Of a stretch of DNA of 64,000 nt, positions 40,301 through 52,077 are shown piece by piece. The notes beneath the pieces were generated by a model. It had not been told where the DNA came from. It did not search any database and saw only the letters and a program-made list of their open reading frames with translations. A program made the translations under genes and the position numbers. Origin of the DNA: Elmis aenea (taxonomy: Eukaryota > Arthropoda > Insecta > Coleoptera > Elmidae); NCBI GenBank assembly GCA_947652605.1, contig OX393583.1, positions 8,411,222 to 8,475,221 of the forward strand, read 5' to 3'. Position 1 is the first letter of the stretch. Each line of letters begins with the position of its first letter.

Positions 40301-41720
40301 AACTCCTAGACATTTATTTCAAAAACAAAAAAAATAGTATGTGTCAGATAGAACGTTATTTTGCGAACTTCAATCTTGATATTTTCACTGTGTTTTACAG
40401 CCAGTGAAACAGAATCTGCATTTATTTAATTACTTAAGTTTTACGGGTTATTGTTTTTAGTGCAAATAATTATACAAGCTTTTGTTCTATATTAAATTAA
40501 AACTTTATGCATAGCTTAAAAGATAAAAGATGGCATTTTCGATTGAGTGTTGGTTGCTTTTCTAATTGATCGTTAAAGTCTCCGATTTTGTTGTGGAAAT
40601 AGCATTGCTTATTTTAATATCTTACTGCAGGAAACTGAAGAATGACTAACTATGACATAAAGCAGATTTTCATAGACAATTATTTTCAGTTATTTATACC
40701 GTTTATTATAGAACTGGTGTAAGTTCATCTTGCTTTGTTTTGAGTTATATAAGGGTTTGTATTTCAGTCGATTTGAACATACTGATAAAGTCTTCTAATC
40801 AGTTACCTACATTTCTATGAATTTAAATATAAGTAAATTAATTAAGCAAATACTCTTTTTATGAAACCACCGAACCAACATTTTTGTTTATCTACCATAA
40901 ATGAACTTAATTTTCATAATCATTATAAAATTGTAAAATTCATTAAGTTTTCTTTATTACAGTTGAATTACGCTATGTTTTAGTCCGGTTTTATCTATAA
41001 ATAAGAACAAGAAACAGTAGTTACACTAAAATTTAATTTTAATATGTGTTTACTTAATGAAAACCGCGCACATGGAAAATTTCACTTTCACTTGTTTATT
41101 GTACCATTTTAATTGAGAGTGCAACTTTCAGTGTTTGGCATCGGGAACATAAGTGTGCCTACGACGTTCAGTTTCGACTATTGTAAAGCAATAAAATCTT
41201 GAATTAGTGGTACGCCCGTGAGGGACAGAGGCCAATTAAAGATTATACAACGAATGCGAGCGAAAAATTAACGGTTTACTCATTTTACGTCTTATTTTTA
41301 GACAGCTTCAATATATTGACGTATTTATTGAACTAATTTAAAATTAAGTTGTTAAAAACACCGAACTGATAGTAAAAAATGTACGTTGCCAATTAAATCT
41401 GGTTTATTGCTTTTTTCAAAAACTCGAACATGTCAAATTTTAAGTTTGCGCATTACCTTGACGTGTGGTTTGACTTTTATATGTTTTAATTATGATAGTA
41501 AGTCTCCCAACAGGTTTTCTTTTCAATCTCTTATGGCATTCTTATAATCACTCTAACAATGAACGTTTATGGACTGAATATTTAATTTAAAAAACGTTGG
41601 AAGTTGATTCAAAGTTTTTTTTTTTTGTATGTCATTGAAAATGTTTCCCAACATACAGCAATAGCTTTATAAACTGCTTCAAATTTAAGAAATCTTGCAT
41701 GTCATGGAATATTATTTATC
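40301..41720. other. AT-rich intergenic DNA
   Basis: No gene, TIR or tandem repeat recognised. Confidence 0.5.
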
Positions 41721-41721
41721 C

Positions 41722-42152
41722 TAGTTTATAATAATTAAATTAATTTGAGATATCGACAACAGTTTTCATAAAAATCAAAGTCATTGACCTTTTTTTTACG
41801 CACAATGGTATAAAGGACCCGCTGGGTACGAGCGCGCAACGCGAGTAGTACGAACGTCGATTTATTCGATTTTGAAAAGCAATAACGAGTGTTGTAAATA
41901 AAAATTTGAGCCAATCGATTGTTCACCTCCAAAGAATATGACCGGCTTAGTTATAATCGATATACCTATCTCCGGAGCGGAGCCACTTAGGGACATGGGA
42001 CTTGCACCAAACGAAAGATAATTTTTCGCGCAAAGAGAATTCTACGCGCAAGGTGGGGTCTAGCGGTGAAGGGGCTACAAAATCGCTAGTTTATAATAGT
42101 TAAATTAATTTCTGATAACGACAACCGTTTTCATAAAAATCAAAGACATTAA
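41722..42152. repeat. Direct repeat pair (~68 bp) flanking ~300 bp
   Basis: TAGTTTATAAT(A/-)ATTAAATTAATTT, GA(T/A)A(T/A)CGACAAC and GTTTTCATAAAAATCAAAG occur at 41722-41789 and 42088-42152. Between them, CTACTCGCG-TGCGCGCTCG (reverse strand, about 41830-41855) resembles the head of the retroposon at 11327. Confidence 0.7.
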
Positions 42153-42599
42153 ATGTTTATTTTTTAACTTTATCTTATGAATTTGAAAACTAAAGTTTTT
42201 TATATTATTTGTCTTTATATTCTGCATTTAATAAATTAATCAAAATTGTATTTAATCGATTCGATATTGCATTTTGGACTTAACCTTTCGCGTTTCGTAT
42301 ATTTAAATTTCACGTAGTTGGCTATGCTTTCTGTTTGCTGATTTCAAATGTGTCTCATTTGATTGATCATGGTATTAAAATTGATAAAAAATATTATAGA
42401 AAAAAATTGTTGTGGCAAAATCAAGTCACTATTGAAAGTACCAAAATTTTACTTACAAGGGAGAGTTGCCGCGAGAATCTGATCAAGGGTGTGTTTATTG
42501 CTTCAAGAACATCAAAACTAAATGTTTTGCAGAGTTATAAGTTTCTGACGTCCGTGAGAGCCCTATTATGTAGAAGTGTTTGTTGGGCCCACAGTGTCT
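42153..42599. other. AT-rich spacer
   Basis: An 89-codon open frame is present but shows no family resemblance. Confidence 0.4.
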
Positions 42600-43030
42600 T
42601 CTGACGAGTCCTGTGGTTGCTCTGATGTCTGCTCATACTGAGCATTTCTTCTGTTTTTTTTTTTTGAGACTATTGACAGGATAGCCTTAAAATGGGCTTG
42701 TCCTGCAACTTTTTTCCAATGAGCATTTTGTCCCTGTATTAATGACATCAAGACACCGCTTAGCTGTTTCATAGGATGTGCCAACGGCGGGTTCTGGTCC
42801 GAAGAAAGGTGTCTCTCTGCCAATTTTGGCGAGGCGGTCTGCCTTCTCGTTCCCTGGTATATTAGTGTGCCCTGGGCAACATACCAGTTTAACTTTATTC
42901 CTGCTTCCCAGCACGTTTGGTGTCCCTATGCAGTTCAGAACAAGTCCTGAGTTTACTTCCGACGAGCCCAGAGCCGGTCTAGATATTGGTCTGTTTTTAT
43001 ACTTCTGCGCAGTACGCTGTGGTTGTTTGT
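42600..43030 (-). pseudogene. Retrotransposon RNase H fragment, minus strand
   Basis: Reads ALGSSEVNSGLVLNCIGTPN, KVKLVCCPGHTNIPGNEKAD and RLAKIGRETPFFGPEPAVGT, then SYETAKRCLDVI and a frameshifted C-terminal stretch (KAILSIVSKKKNRRNAQYEQ). Same family as 18447-18830, but with the beginning of the domain lost and the normal W of VWCPGH replaced by C. Confidence 0.85.
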
Positions 43031-43969
43031 AAGTCGTAAACACATGCATAAAACGTCATTTTTGCACACGAACATACACAACGTATGGCGAAAGTCAGTT
43101 GATGGCCTCACCAGTATATTAGTTAAAAAAATAGCAAACCCTTTCCCGTGCGAATTTTACTCTCGAGATTTTTATTAATAATAATAATAATAGAAGCAAT
43201 AATTTTTGCAATCACCGGCAACTGTGCATAATTAACGCACAGTTAAAATTTCGCTGTGATTTTAACGAATTAATTATCCAGCGCAACAAGAATAATTAAA
43301 CTATTTAACCACTTAATCTAGTATAATCTAGTACTTTTGCGTATGCAATACAGATTAAGTAACGTTGAATTGGCAAAGCTCTTACGCACTCCGTATTAAC
43401 TAACCTTGAGGAAGTTTACTTGATCAAAAGATTTGCATATCCCGTAAGTTATCTTCTAAAAAAGTTATAAATCGTTCTAATTATGACAACGAAAATTGAA
43501 TCAGAATTTACGGCTGACAACTTGAAGTTAATGGTTCACACACACACACACATTCGTATCGAATGGAATTTCACAAGCAGTTTTACCACAAACTTATTAT
43601 ATAAAAATCTTTAGAAACCCGTGAATAAGTAAGTGAACGAGTTCATATGAATCTTCTCTTCGCAAAATGTGGCAAGCGCAGATCTGTGAACTTTCGAATA
43701 ATATGTTTTAATTACGACAAAAAGATATTCGTCTGAGATAAACATATTGACCGGGTGCACTTCATAAAATAGCAAATCAACCATTATATCATGCATCGAA
43801 AAATTAATAAGCTGACTTCAGTAGCGGATCTTACACGCGAGTCTGATGCTGACCATATGGAATTAAGAAGCGGTTGGTGGGTTTTTATAAAGGACATATT
43901 TCTCAATTTTCAGTTAAACCAAAAATTAATATTGATTATACTTGTAGACACAGAATTGTTTTCTCTACG
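43031..43969. other. Intergenic DNA with microsatellites
   Basis: (AAT)n at about 43176-43191 and (CA)n at about 43536-43551. Otherwise no feature. Confidence 0.6.
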
Positions 43970-43984
43970 CAAAGCCTGGGCATT

Positions 43985-44215
43985 ACTTAAGTATTTTTTT
44001 ACTTCAGTACTTTTCCGGTACTTAAGACTTGTACTGCAGTACATTTTAAAATTAGTTACTTAGGAAGGACTTGAATCTCAAGTACTTCGGTGAAAATACT
44101 GGTATTTATAACTTGTATTAGTACTTCTGTACCACAAAAATTACTTAAGTACTTTGTAAAATACTGCAGTACAGTGCTAAGTACTTAAGTACAATTAGTG
44201 AACACAAGTACTTTT
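43985..44215. repeat. AAGTACTT motif array, left
   Basis: More than ten degenerate copies of (A/C)AGTACTT(A/T)AG at irregular spacing. The matching array at 45853-45985 is in inverse order. Confidence 0.8.
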
Positions 44216-44967
44216 TAAGATATTAAGTTTTATAAGATAGGAACTGTGGTTTTCAACGTGTTAAACTTGTCTTAAGTTTTAAACACAACCCACATTGGGG
44301 TGCATAGAATAGCTACAGTTAAATTAAACTCTATAAGGTAAATCTTATTCTTCTACATTTATTGTATTATATTATGAACAATTCTTTATTTTTGACCCTA
44401 AATCACTAAATTTTGTATAGTTAATTACTGATTTAAACCATGTATAATTTTCTCGTCTCATGTATATAGAAGTTTAGTAGAAATGTTCATAGTAAATATG
44501 CTGTAGTGTCGCTCCTATTATTATATTAATTGAAAAACAAAACGTCTTCAAAATTAATTAACAGTAAAACCTATATAAGCACATCTAATAAACTACTAAT
44601 ATATTATGCGTTCAGTATACACTGTGTCACAAAAAGAACGCCCCAAATGGCAATTGAGGTATAGTTTTTATAAAAATGTTAAAGAAAGAAAAGTTTTTGC
44701 CTTGCTAGGAAATTAACTTTAAACAAATCTGTTTTAGTCTACCACACAAAGGGCGTTCATATAGAAATATATATTTTGGCGTCGTAAACTGCCAGAAATG
44801 TACATGTTAGAGAAAAATGTCATAACAAAACTGTTTAAAATCCATTTTAAATTTTATCTGTGCAAAATTTTTAACTGCTTTTTTAATAACATGTAATAAT
44901 TTACTATTATAAAGTAATAAAAATTTGAAGTATTTGTTTAGCCGTTACTTTGTGGTATTGAGACATA

Positions 44968-45746
44968 TTAATTGAAATAAAACACTATTACTTTGTTTAA
45001 CCACTTTAATTTTGAGTTTTTTCGTACAAACGTTTTCAATCTATTGGACCATTGTCAAGTACTTATTAAGACTAACATATAAACAAGTTTTACAAAGTAT
45101 TTATACAGGTATAGATAGCGCGAATAACGGAGGGGCGGAAGTTAACGGGATTATTAAATTCCATTACTTAATGCTGTTAAATAGCGGTGAGTACATAATA
45201 TTTAATGCAAAAGAAAAACTCGATCCTCTAAAAAAATCCGGAGTTTACCAATTGAAATGCAATGATTGCGAAGGTACGTACGTGGGCCAAACTGGAAGGT
45301 TCTTTAAAAAACGTATAGACGAACATTTACGTTCTGCTAAATATAAAAAGACGGACTCTTCATTTGCTAATCATTTAATTGAAAATAATCATTCATACAA
45401 AATAATTATAAAATTTTACACTTATGTGAAAAAGGCCGTAAACTAAATCTATTGGAAGCTGCTGAAATCTTTAAGCTATTTGAGAACCCCAATTTATTGA
45501 ATGACCAGACAGACATTATGTACTCACCGCTATTTAACAGCATTAAGTAATGGAATTTAATAATCCCGTTAACTTCCGCCCCTCCGTTATTCGCGCTATC
45601 TATACCTGTATAAATACTTTGTAAAACTTGTTTATATGTTAGTCTTAATAAGTACTTGACAATGGTCCAATAGATTGAAAACGTTTGTACGAGAAAACTC
45701 AAAATTAAAGTGGTTAAACAAAGTAATAGTGTTTTATTTCAATTAA
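44968..45746. mobile_element. Penelope-like remnant between 232-bp inverted arms
   Basis: 44968-45199 and 45515-45746 are near-perfect inverse copies of each other. The right arm contains the last codons of the Penelope frame and its 3' sequence; the left arm is the same sequence inverted. Penelope elements can carry their terminal repeats in inverse orientation, so this may be one decayed unit. Confidence 0.8.
45201..45550 (+). pseudogene. Penelope-like GIY-YIG endonuclease domain
   Basis: The first frame reads KSGVYQLKCNDCEGTYVGQT, GRFFKKRIDEHLRSAKYKKT and FANHLIENNHSY. This is the GIY-YIG nuclease of Penelope retroelements in its usual GVY...YVGQT form, with the CxxC between and the Arg and EH residues after. 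A frameshift near 45410 moves to LHLCEKGRKLNLLEAAEIFK and LFENPNLLNDQTDI, ending at TAA 45548-45550. The reverse transcriptase part is absent. Confidence 0.88.
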
Positions 45747-45852
45747 TAAAAATTTACATATTCTGTATTATTTTTAATTGGTTGCCGACACCAAAAAGGG
45801 TTTTATACTAGTAACATCAGTTATGCTGTAGTCTCTAAATAATATCAGCAAA

Positions 45853-45985
45853 AAGTACTTGAAGAGTACTTGACAAATACTTACGTACCTTTTGCAAGTA
45901 CTTGTACTTAAGAATCAGTACTTTTGAAAGTACCTACTACTTATGATCCAAGTACTTGTCAAGTACTTAAGACTTTTTGGCCAGT
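45853..45985. repeat. AAGTACTT motif array, right
   Basis: About ten degenerate copies of AAGTACTTG/AGTACTTAAG, mirror partner of the left array. Confidence 0.8.
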
Positions 45986-46429
45986 ACTTGCCCAGCTCTG
46001 TTTTTACAGGAACCTAAATGCATTTTTTTCCCCTAAAATAATTAAGGGAGATATTATACAACTTTTAAATTTTACCATTGACATAACTATGTTGCGTGAT
46101 TCAATTCTACACCCTGTATGTATTTTTAGTGAGATTCACGACCTTTTTTTAATGTTCTGCCAACATAAAGATAATAAGATTTTATGAAATTTGGAAAACT
46201 TGCATCTTCAGTATATTTTATATTTATTATCCTATTGCAATGATTTCTTAACTTAACGATTCGTGGAATACTGGCGGATCCCACCGTGTATGTGGACATC
46301 GGGAATTTGATTTAGTAATAAAATCATATGAGAATAAATTACCTGTGCACGCAACTTTATAAAGTAATGTTTTAAGTAACGCAACATGCGATATTTTTAA
46401 TTTTTTAGAAGAAGATGATATGGTTTTAA

Positions 46430-46741
46430 ACAGGATTGGCCTGATTTAAATCACGATTTAACACTCCGTTACTCGCGCTTACTTTTGTTACGTGAGTGAT
46501 CGCTTGGGATACTATGGTATCCCACTCGCAATAATAGTTTTTAATAAAACACATTTTCAGTTGTCGATACTTTTGGAATGACGCTGTATAGAAGATATAA
46601 ATGCAGGGTGAATAATGAATAAATTAGTTGTGTAAAGGGAAAATGGTCAATTTTCATCAAAAAATCAAAAATTCTTGATTTTTTAAATGAAAATCAATCG
46701 TTTTTGATTTTTTTAATAAAAATAAAATTTTGCCCAACGTT
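46430..46741. mobile_element. Short hAT-type MITE with GATTTAAATC end
   Basis: Begins ACAGGATTGGCCTGATTTAA, close to the right end of the 26834 element, and ends GCCCAACGTT. Flanks are GGTTTTAA at 46422-46429 and 46742-46749. Contains the palindrome GGGATACTATGGTATCCC. Confidence 0.55.
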
Positions 46742-47389
46742 GGTTTTAAGTAGTACATGAAATTTGCTACCTTATTGGGCTGTTATTTGCTTACTTAACG
46801 TCTTAAGTGTTAAAACGAAACTACTTACAATAAAAAATATAGTTTTATAACTTTATACAGTATATTCTAGAGATTATTACCATTTAGTTTACTTATAGAT
46901 ATAAATTAATAAATCTTTTATAGTACTATTAAATCGCAAAAAAGCTGCGTACGTTAGCATTACAAAACCTCATTCATTTAATTTTTTTAATAGCTTATTT
47001 TTGCCAGAATCTTACTGTTGATAATCTTACCTTGTCAGTTATATAAATATTATTATCGTAAAATTGTTACTAACTTTCATTTAAACGTAGATATGTATTC
47101 ATAGATTACAGATAATTGACAGGTAAAAAAAATTATCAAAAACATTTAAATGTTTACATGTTCGCAAAGATAATAAAATTAACTGATCTGAATACGATTA
47201 AATGTTATTAGCATTAAAAAAATGAAATGACGTATCTTTAAAATATTATATAAAACTTTCTTGCTAACAAGACAAAAAACTAATCCAAAATTTGGAAGAT
47301 ATAATAGATACCTACATTTATTTTGATTAAAAGTTAACCCTGCTTATTCGTACGATTCTTGGAGTTTTGCCTATAACTATTATCAGTAG
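46742..47389. other. AT-rich intergenic DNA
   Basis: Nothing recognised. Confidence 0.5.
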
Positions 47390-47640
47390 GGGAGACCGGG
47401 GATAAAAGTAACATTTTTTTGTTTTTATTTAATTTCTCATAGATTATTACAAATTTTTTACATCCAAATTGGTTTAATGATAGATTGGACATTTGTCTTG
47501 CTTCCAAGATATTTATTTCGTGTGTTTCGTAAAGCAACTGTTAAAAAAATTTTTTTTTCTTTAGTAAGACAGCTGTTACTTTCAACCTCAACGTTGGGGC
47601 TAAAAGTAACAATGATTGGGGTAAGTTGTAACGGCAAAAT
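47389..47640. mobile_element. Truncated MITE with AAAAGTAAC motifs
   Basis: GGGGAGACCGGGGATAAAAG at 47389-47408 and further (T/A)AAAGTAAC motifs at 47601 and 47625 (GTAAGTTGTAACGG) resemble the end of a widespread insect MITE type. No inverse partner is present. Confidence 0.4.
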
Positions 47641-47904
47641 AATTTACACAGCTCATAAGTAGTGGGTAAATATATTAGTATTCATCAACAAAATTAATAT
47701 TTTATTCAAAAATACACATTAGCAAAATGAAAAAATTTTAAAAAAAATCTTTGGTACAATACAAAATGATAAGTGAACAGTATGGCATACCAGGTAAGGG
47801 CGGTCCCAAATTATTAAATTTATACTGGATCATAATAACTGTTTGTTTTATTTTAAAAAAATCTAACCGCCCTTAAACTGACTGTCATTCATTAAATCAG
47901 TAAT

Positions 47905-48020
47905 AGCGTATAGTTCATTACATAGTCTTTAAGAAAATTGTATTACCTTTCTTGAGATATATCTTTTTTTTATCCAACAGCGTATAGTTCATTACATAGT
48001 CTTTAAGAAAATTGTATTGT
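47905..48020. repeat. 40-bp direct duplication
   Basis: GCGTATAGTTCATTACATAG followed by TCTTTAAGAAAATTGTATT occurs exactly twice, about 72 bases apart. Confidence 0.9.
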
Positions 48021-49040
48021 CTTTTAAAAATTTTTATCTACTTTGTTTTGTTAACATGTGCCACTTTTAAAAAAAAACATTATAATTATTTATAGAGGTG
48101 AATCCAGGAGCCAACGTTAAAATAATTTCAGTTTTGTAGTGCATAATCTAAATACATACTTAAATTATTTATAACGAATTCATGTATTAAAAAAGCAGTG
48201 TATAGAAGAAATTTATTGATAAAATTAAGTCGTCACGTAACACAAACAAATTAAAGTAGCCAATAAAAACTAAAACATTAGTTTCAAAGTCATTACCAAC
48301 TGCAATAATACTAAACTACTATAATAATATATGATTGTGTCACATGTCAAGAACAACATAATCGATTCTATTAAATCAACATTAAAATATTTATGTACCT
48401 TATGAATATTCCTTATTAACTTTTACTTCTTTTATTTCACTGTTCAGTTACTCCTCAGATAAAATATTTCGCTGCCCATCAATCATAATATTACACTTTT
48501 TTGTAACTTTGGCATTTACTTTTACTTCGTCTTCTTTTTGCCTTTCTTTGGGCTCAAGTATTACTGCTCTATGTATTTCTTAAAAAACTTAGTACTTATG
48601 CAAGTCAATTGATCAATCCGCAATGAAAATGAAAGTCTCCTGTCGAAATTAATATCGGCATTAATGACCTACAAATTGTTTTTCCCGTTTTCTTGTTTAA
48701 TGAGAGTCGGAGTTACCGAACTGACGGTGTAAATCCGGGCTGTGGTTTGACGTTAATTAAAAATTTGAAAGACAGATGCTGGGAACATTCTGGAATGCGT
48801 ATGTCTAAACAATTGCTGTGCAGAAAAAAAAAAGAAAGCCACGCGCTCACTAATAAAAACATTAAATATTATACAATCGGTTTTTAAAAACGTTTAAGGA
48901 GTTCTAATGTATGTTATTAGTTTGTATTTAAATGATCATTATTTTAACTATAACTATAAAAACTGAAAAAAAAAACTGAAGCCTGTTTTGTTAATAATGT
49001 ATAAGGTTATTTTCGCGCAGTGATAAATGCTACGAAGAAT
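48021..49040. other. AT-rich intergenic DNA
   Basis: No gene or repeat recognised. Confidence 0.5.
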
Positions 49041-49462
49041 GTTTTAAAACATATATTCGCCAATAACTTTTTAACTGCTTAAGATATTGATTTGAAATTT
49101 TCAGGACATGTTTTTATGCTTACTCATAACAAACAAATGGTTCAGGAAATAATACAATGTTCTGTTTGTAAGAAACTTCAACAATTAACTCAAAAAAGCA
49201 AAATTTCTTAAGTTTTATATCGTTTTAAAATACATATTCGCGAATAATTTTTCAACTGCTTGAAATTATAAGGATATGTTTATCATGCTTACTCATAACA
49301 AACAAATGGTTAGGGAAATAATCCAATTTTCTGTTTGTGAGAAACTCCAAAAATTAACTCAAAACAGCAAAAATTTTTAAGTTTTATATCGTTTTAAAAC
49401 ACATTTCGCGAATAATTTTTTAACTGCTTAAGATATTGACTTGAAGTTTTCAGGACATGTTA
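49041..49462. repeat. Tandem repeat, 2.4 units of 170-180 bp
   Basis: Units start GTTTTAAAAC at 49041, 49222 and 49391 and share ATATTCGCGAATAA, TTTTTAACTGCTTAAGATAT, GCTTACTCATAACAAACAAA and TTAAGTTTTATATC. The third stops after TTTTCAGGACATGTTAC. Confidence 0.9.
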
Positions 49463-49942
49463 CCTATCTAAAATCAAAATTTACGAAAAAAAGGGGGTGT
49501 ACCACTCTTCATTTACACCCGGTATAAGTGCAAAAAGCAAAACCCTTTGTGTAGATGTAAACAATTTAAGGTTATGTAAGTAATAAAAATAAATAGCTTT
49601 GATTTAAAAAAAAAAAAAAAAAACTCACTAATAACAGAACCATCAAATAATTCATCAAGGCTTGAACCTTTAGTAAATTAAAATTTAAAAACAATTTTTT
49701 AGGGCACTGGAAAACTTTTTTTTTTGTCGTCAATATTAACGTAAAATGTTTTACTCTCAAAAATAAAACACCTCGTACATCTGGCACCTTCAAACGTTAT
49801 TTTTACAGGGAAATTTAATGGATTGCAAAGTCATTATATTGATTAGGTAATTCTGATTTATTTGTTACCTACCAATATGTTATAGCTGCATTTTCCGTAA
49901 CTTTCTTTAGTTCTGATTTATTTTTATAATTAACAAGATGAT

Positions 49943-50455
49943 TTACCCGGCGTTGCACGGGCGATTACAATTTTAATTACTTTTTTAACTTGAATAAGCC
50001 CAATAATTCCAAATCATACACAAATGACATACTTTGATCAATCATCTTTCCATTTTCTTATAATTCATTAAAAAATAACTATTTATTGCTTAAGAATTGA
50101 ATAATAACTCAAATTTATTTTCTTTCGTCTTGTTTCAATTAAAAATGTACTAATAAAAATAATACTTCATGTACATTTATTACTAATTGTATACAAAACA
50201 ATCTTTACTTAAGAAATACACCGCACCGTATCGTGTTTAGACCAGGTATTTGCCGACGTAAGATCGAATCCCGTCCAAGTAATTTTTTTTTTTTTTAATT
50301 GGTAATATGTGCGTGTACTTAAAGTTTGGCGTTAGATCTGCAAGGTCCTAAATAGTAACTGTGCAAAATTTGGTCCCGATCGGTCAACGGACCTAGGATT
50401 CTATAGCGAACAAACAAACAAACACACAAACAAGCTCTTTTATATATATAGATTA
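49943..50455. mobile_element. Short retroposon with CCCGG head and TATATATA tail
   Basis: Head ACCCGGCGTTGCACGGGCG (CCCG/CGGG stem), internal AAATTTGGTCCCGATCGG, a run of ACAAACAAACAAACAC and the tail TTTTATATATATAGATT. Same plan as 11327-11676. It contains GATCGAATCCCGTC followed by a T15 run at about 50268-50296, resembling a pol III box B and terminator. Confidence 0.6.
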
Positions 50456-50685
50456 CATCAAATTTGGTTCAATATTTGTTATTGGAACGTGTTTGTAGTT
50501 AAATAGTTCCTGTGTGTACAAATTGGCGGTTTCACTACAAAAAGGAGGTGCTGAATATTATAATTGCATTAAATTTGGTTTAATGTTTGTTTTTAGTAGA
50601 CACGTTTTCTTTTTAAATTAAGTAGTTCCTGTGTGTAAGACAAGGCGATTTTTACTACAAAAAGGAGGTGCTGAATATTATAATT
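50455..50685. repeat. Tandem repeat, two ~115-bp units
   Basis: Each unit has AAATTTGGTT(C/T)AAT, AGTTCCTGTGTGTA and ACTACAAAAAGGAGGTGCTG then AATATTATAATT, directly after the retroposon tail. Confidence 0.9.
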
Positions 50686-52061
50686 TTAGTTTCAAATTCA
50701 CGATACCAATCTGTTCGTTGTATCTGTATAACGTTTTTTCGAAAATTGTTCACACTTGCAACTTGCGGTTTGAAAGTTTTACAGTAATTTATAACCCAGG
50801 TTAAACCAATAGACGCCTATTAGTGGAACAATTTGTTTAAAGTTTATTGCGCTTGCATTTTGGTATAAATTACATACATTGACTAATTTGCACTAACTAG
50901 CTGTTGGTTTAGGTGTCAAATAACTTCCGCGAATAACGTGCGAAATGATGATAAAATGTTTCAACAGCTTTTTTATGTGCGGACTACAAGCAACAGCTAC
51001 AGTTATTTTACAAAAAAACTACATAAAAAAGTTGTTAAAAGTGATAATTAATTCAGTTTTTTTAATCCTGAAGAAGTTTGGTGTTAAACATTTGCCACTT
51101 GGCTAAACCTCTTGTTGTAATAATTATTTATCTGTTGCTGACATATATTGTATCATATTTTGTGTTAAAATGTTATAAATGCAAGGACAAATTATTAACC
51201 AGTGTTTAAGATTCCTCGAGCAATTAAAAATTTACTGCTTGTTTCTCGAAAAATCTCTAGAATTATTATACCAGGTGATTCAGTTTGACTGTCGCACCCC
51301 TATAACTTTTTAATTAGGTGAAAATAACCCCAACAAACCTTATAATTTTGGAAACGGCGACAAACTCTCTATTAAATGATGCGCATTTGTTATATCTACG
51401 ATGACGTATGTCAAATCCGCGATAGGCAACTGTTGTGTTTTTAAATTACATAATATAGGTACATTTTTTTGTTGATTCGAATATAGAATTTAATTCTGAA
51501 TCCGACCATGTATTTATTAAAAAAGTATGCTTAGGTACATAAGAAATTTTTCGAGAAAAATCAGTTCAAAGTTTATTCAAATTATTTGTTTTTATTTTTA
51601 TTAAAAATTAATTTTTAATACATTCCATTAATAGTTATAGTATAATTTTTAACATTTGATCGTTTTTTGTTATGTTAAATAGACTGTTTGCTATGATTTG
51701 AATAAACAAGACAAAATGCTATTTGACTATTAGATTAAAATTGTTTCGCCGTATTTAAAAAACTGAAGTTTCTGAAGAGACGGAACGTTGTTGGAAATTT
51801 TATGTTAACTCAAAATATTAAGCGTAAGAAGTTGCCATGGAGAAGTGCTTCCAGATTGTCGATATTTTAAAAAATGTAGGAAATAGGGTAAAAAAACGAA
51901 AATCTATTTTTTCAGTTTTTCTTGAATAACTTTTGAACTAAGACAGCTATAAAAATTTTCTTCGCAGCTCTTTGATAAGCATCTAATTTCGTAACTTTGC
52001 CCTAATTTAAGCGACCTCGTAGCTCTTAAGATAAGCGAGATACTCATGCATTTACTCGAAT
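50686..52061. other. AT-rich intergenic DNA
   Basis: ACCAGGTGATTCAGTTTGAC at about 51272 resembles the start of another mariner-type MITE, unpaired. No gene. Confidence 0.4.
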
Positions 52062-52077
52062 TTGGGACACCCTGTAT
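52062..52077. mobile_element. Solitary mariner-type right end
   Basis: TTTGGGACACCCTGTATA; the preceding text (GTAGCTCTTAAGATAAGCGA) looks like mariner-MITE arm sequence. Confidence 0.5.

Larger units (their letters stand above)
43970..46000. mobile_element. hAT-like element with AAGTACTT-rich ends
   Basis: The inverse ends CAAAGCCTGGGCA and TGCCCAGCTCTG resemble the hAT terminus CAGAGCTGGGCA. Flanking 8-mers (TCTCTACG, TTTTTACA) agree at 5 positions. About 230 bases inside each end are packed with AAGTACTT/CAGTACTT variants. No hAT transposase remains; the middle holds a Penelope remnant. Confidence 0.7.

Noticed and set aside
47790..47880. GGGCGGT / ACCGCCC inverted pair as a terminator or MITE
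   Set aside because: The match is about 10 bases and lacks further support.
50260..50300. tRNA gene or tRNA-derived SINE head
   Set aside because: A box-B-like GATCGAATCC is present, but no box A, acceptor stem or proper T-stem could be paired.
51272..52077. One MITE from ACCAGGTGATTCAG to GACACCCTGTATA
   Set aside because: The two ends are not inverse and belong to different families.
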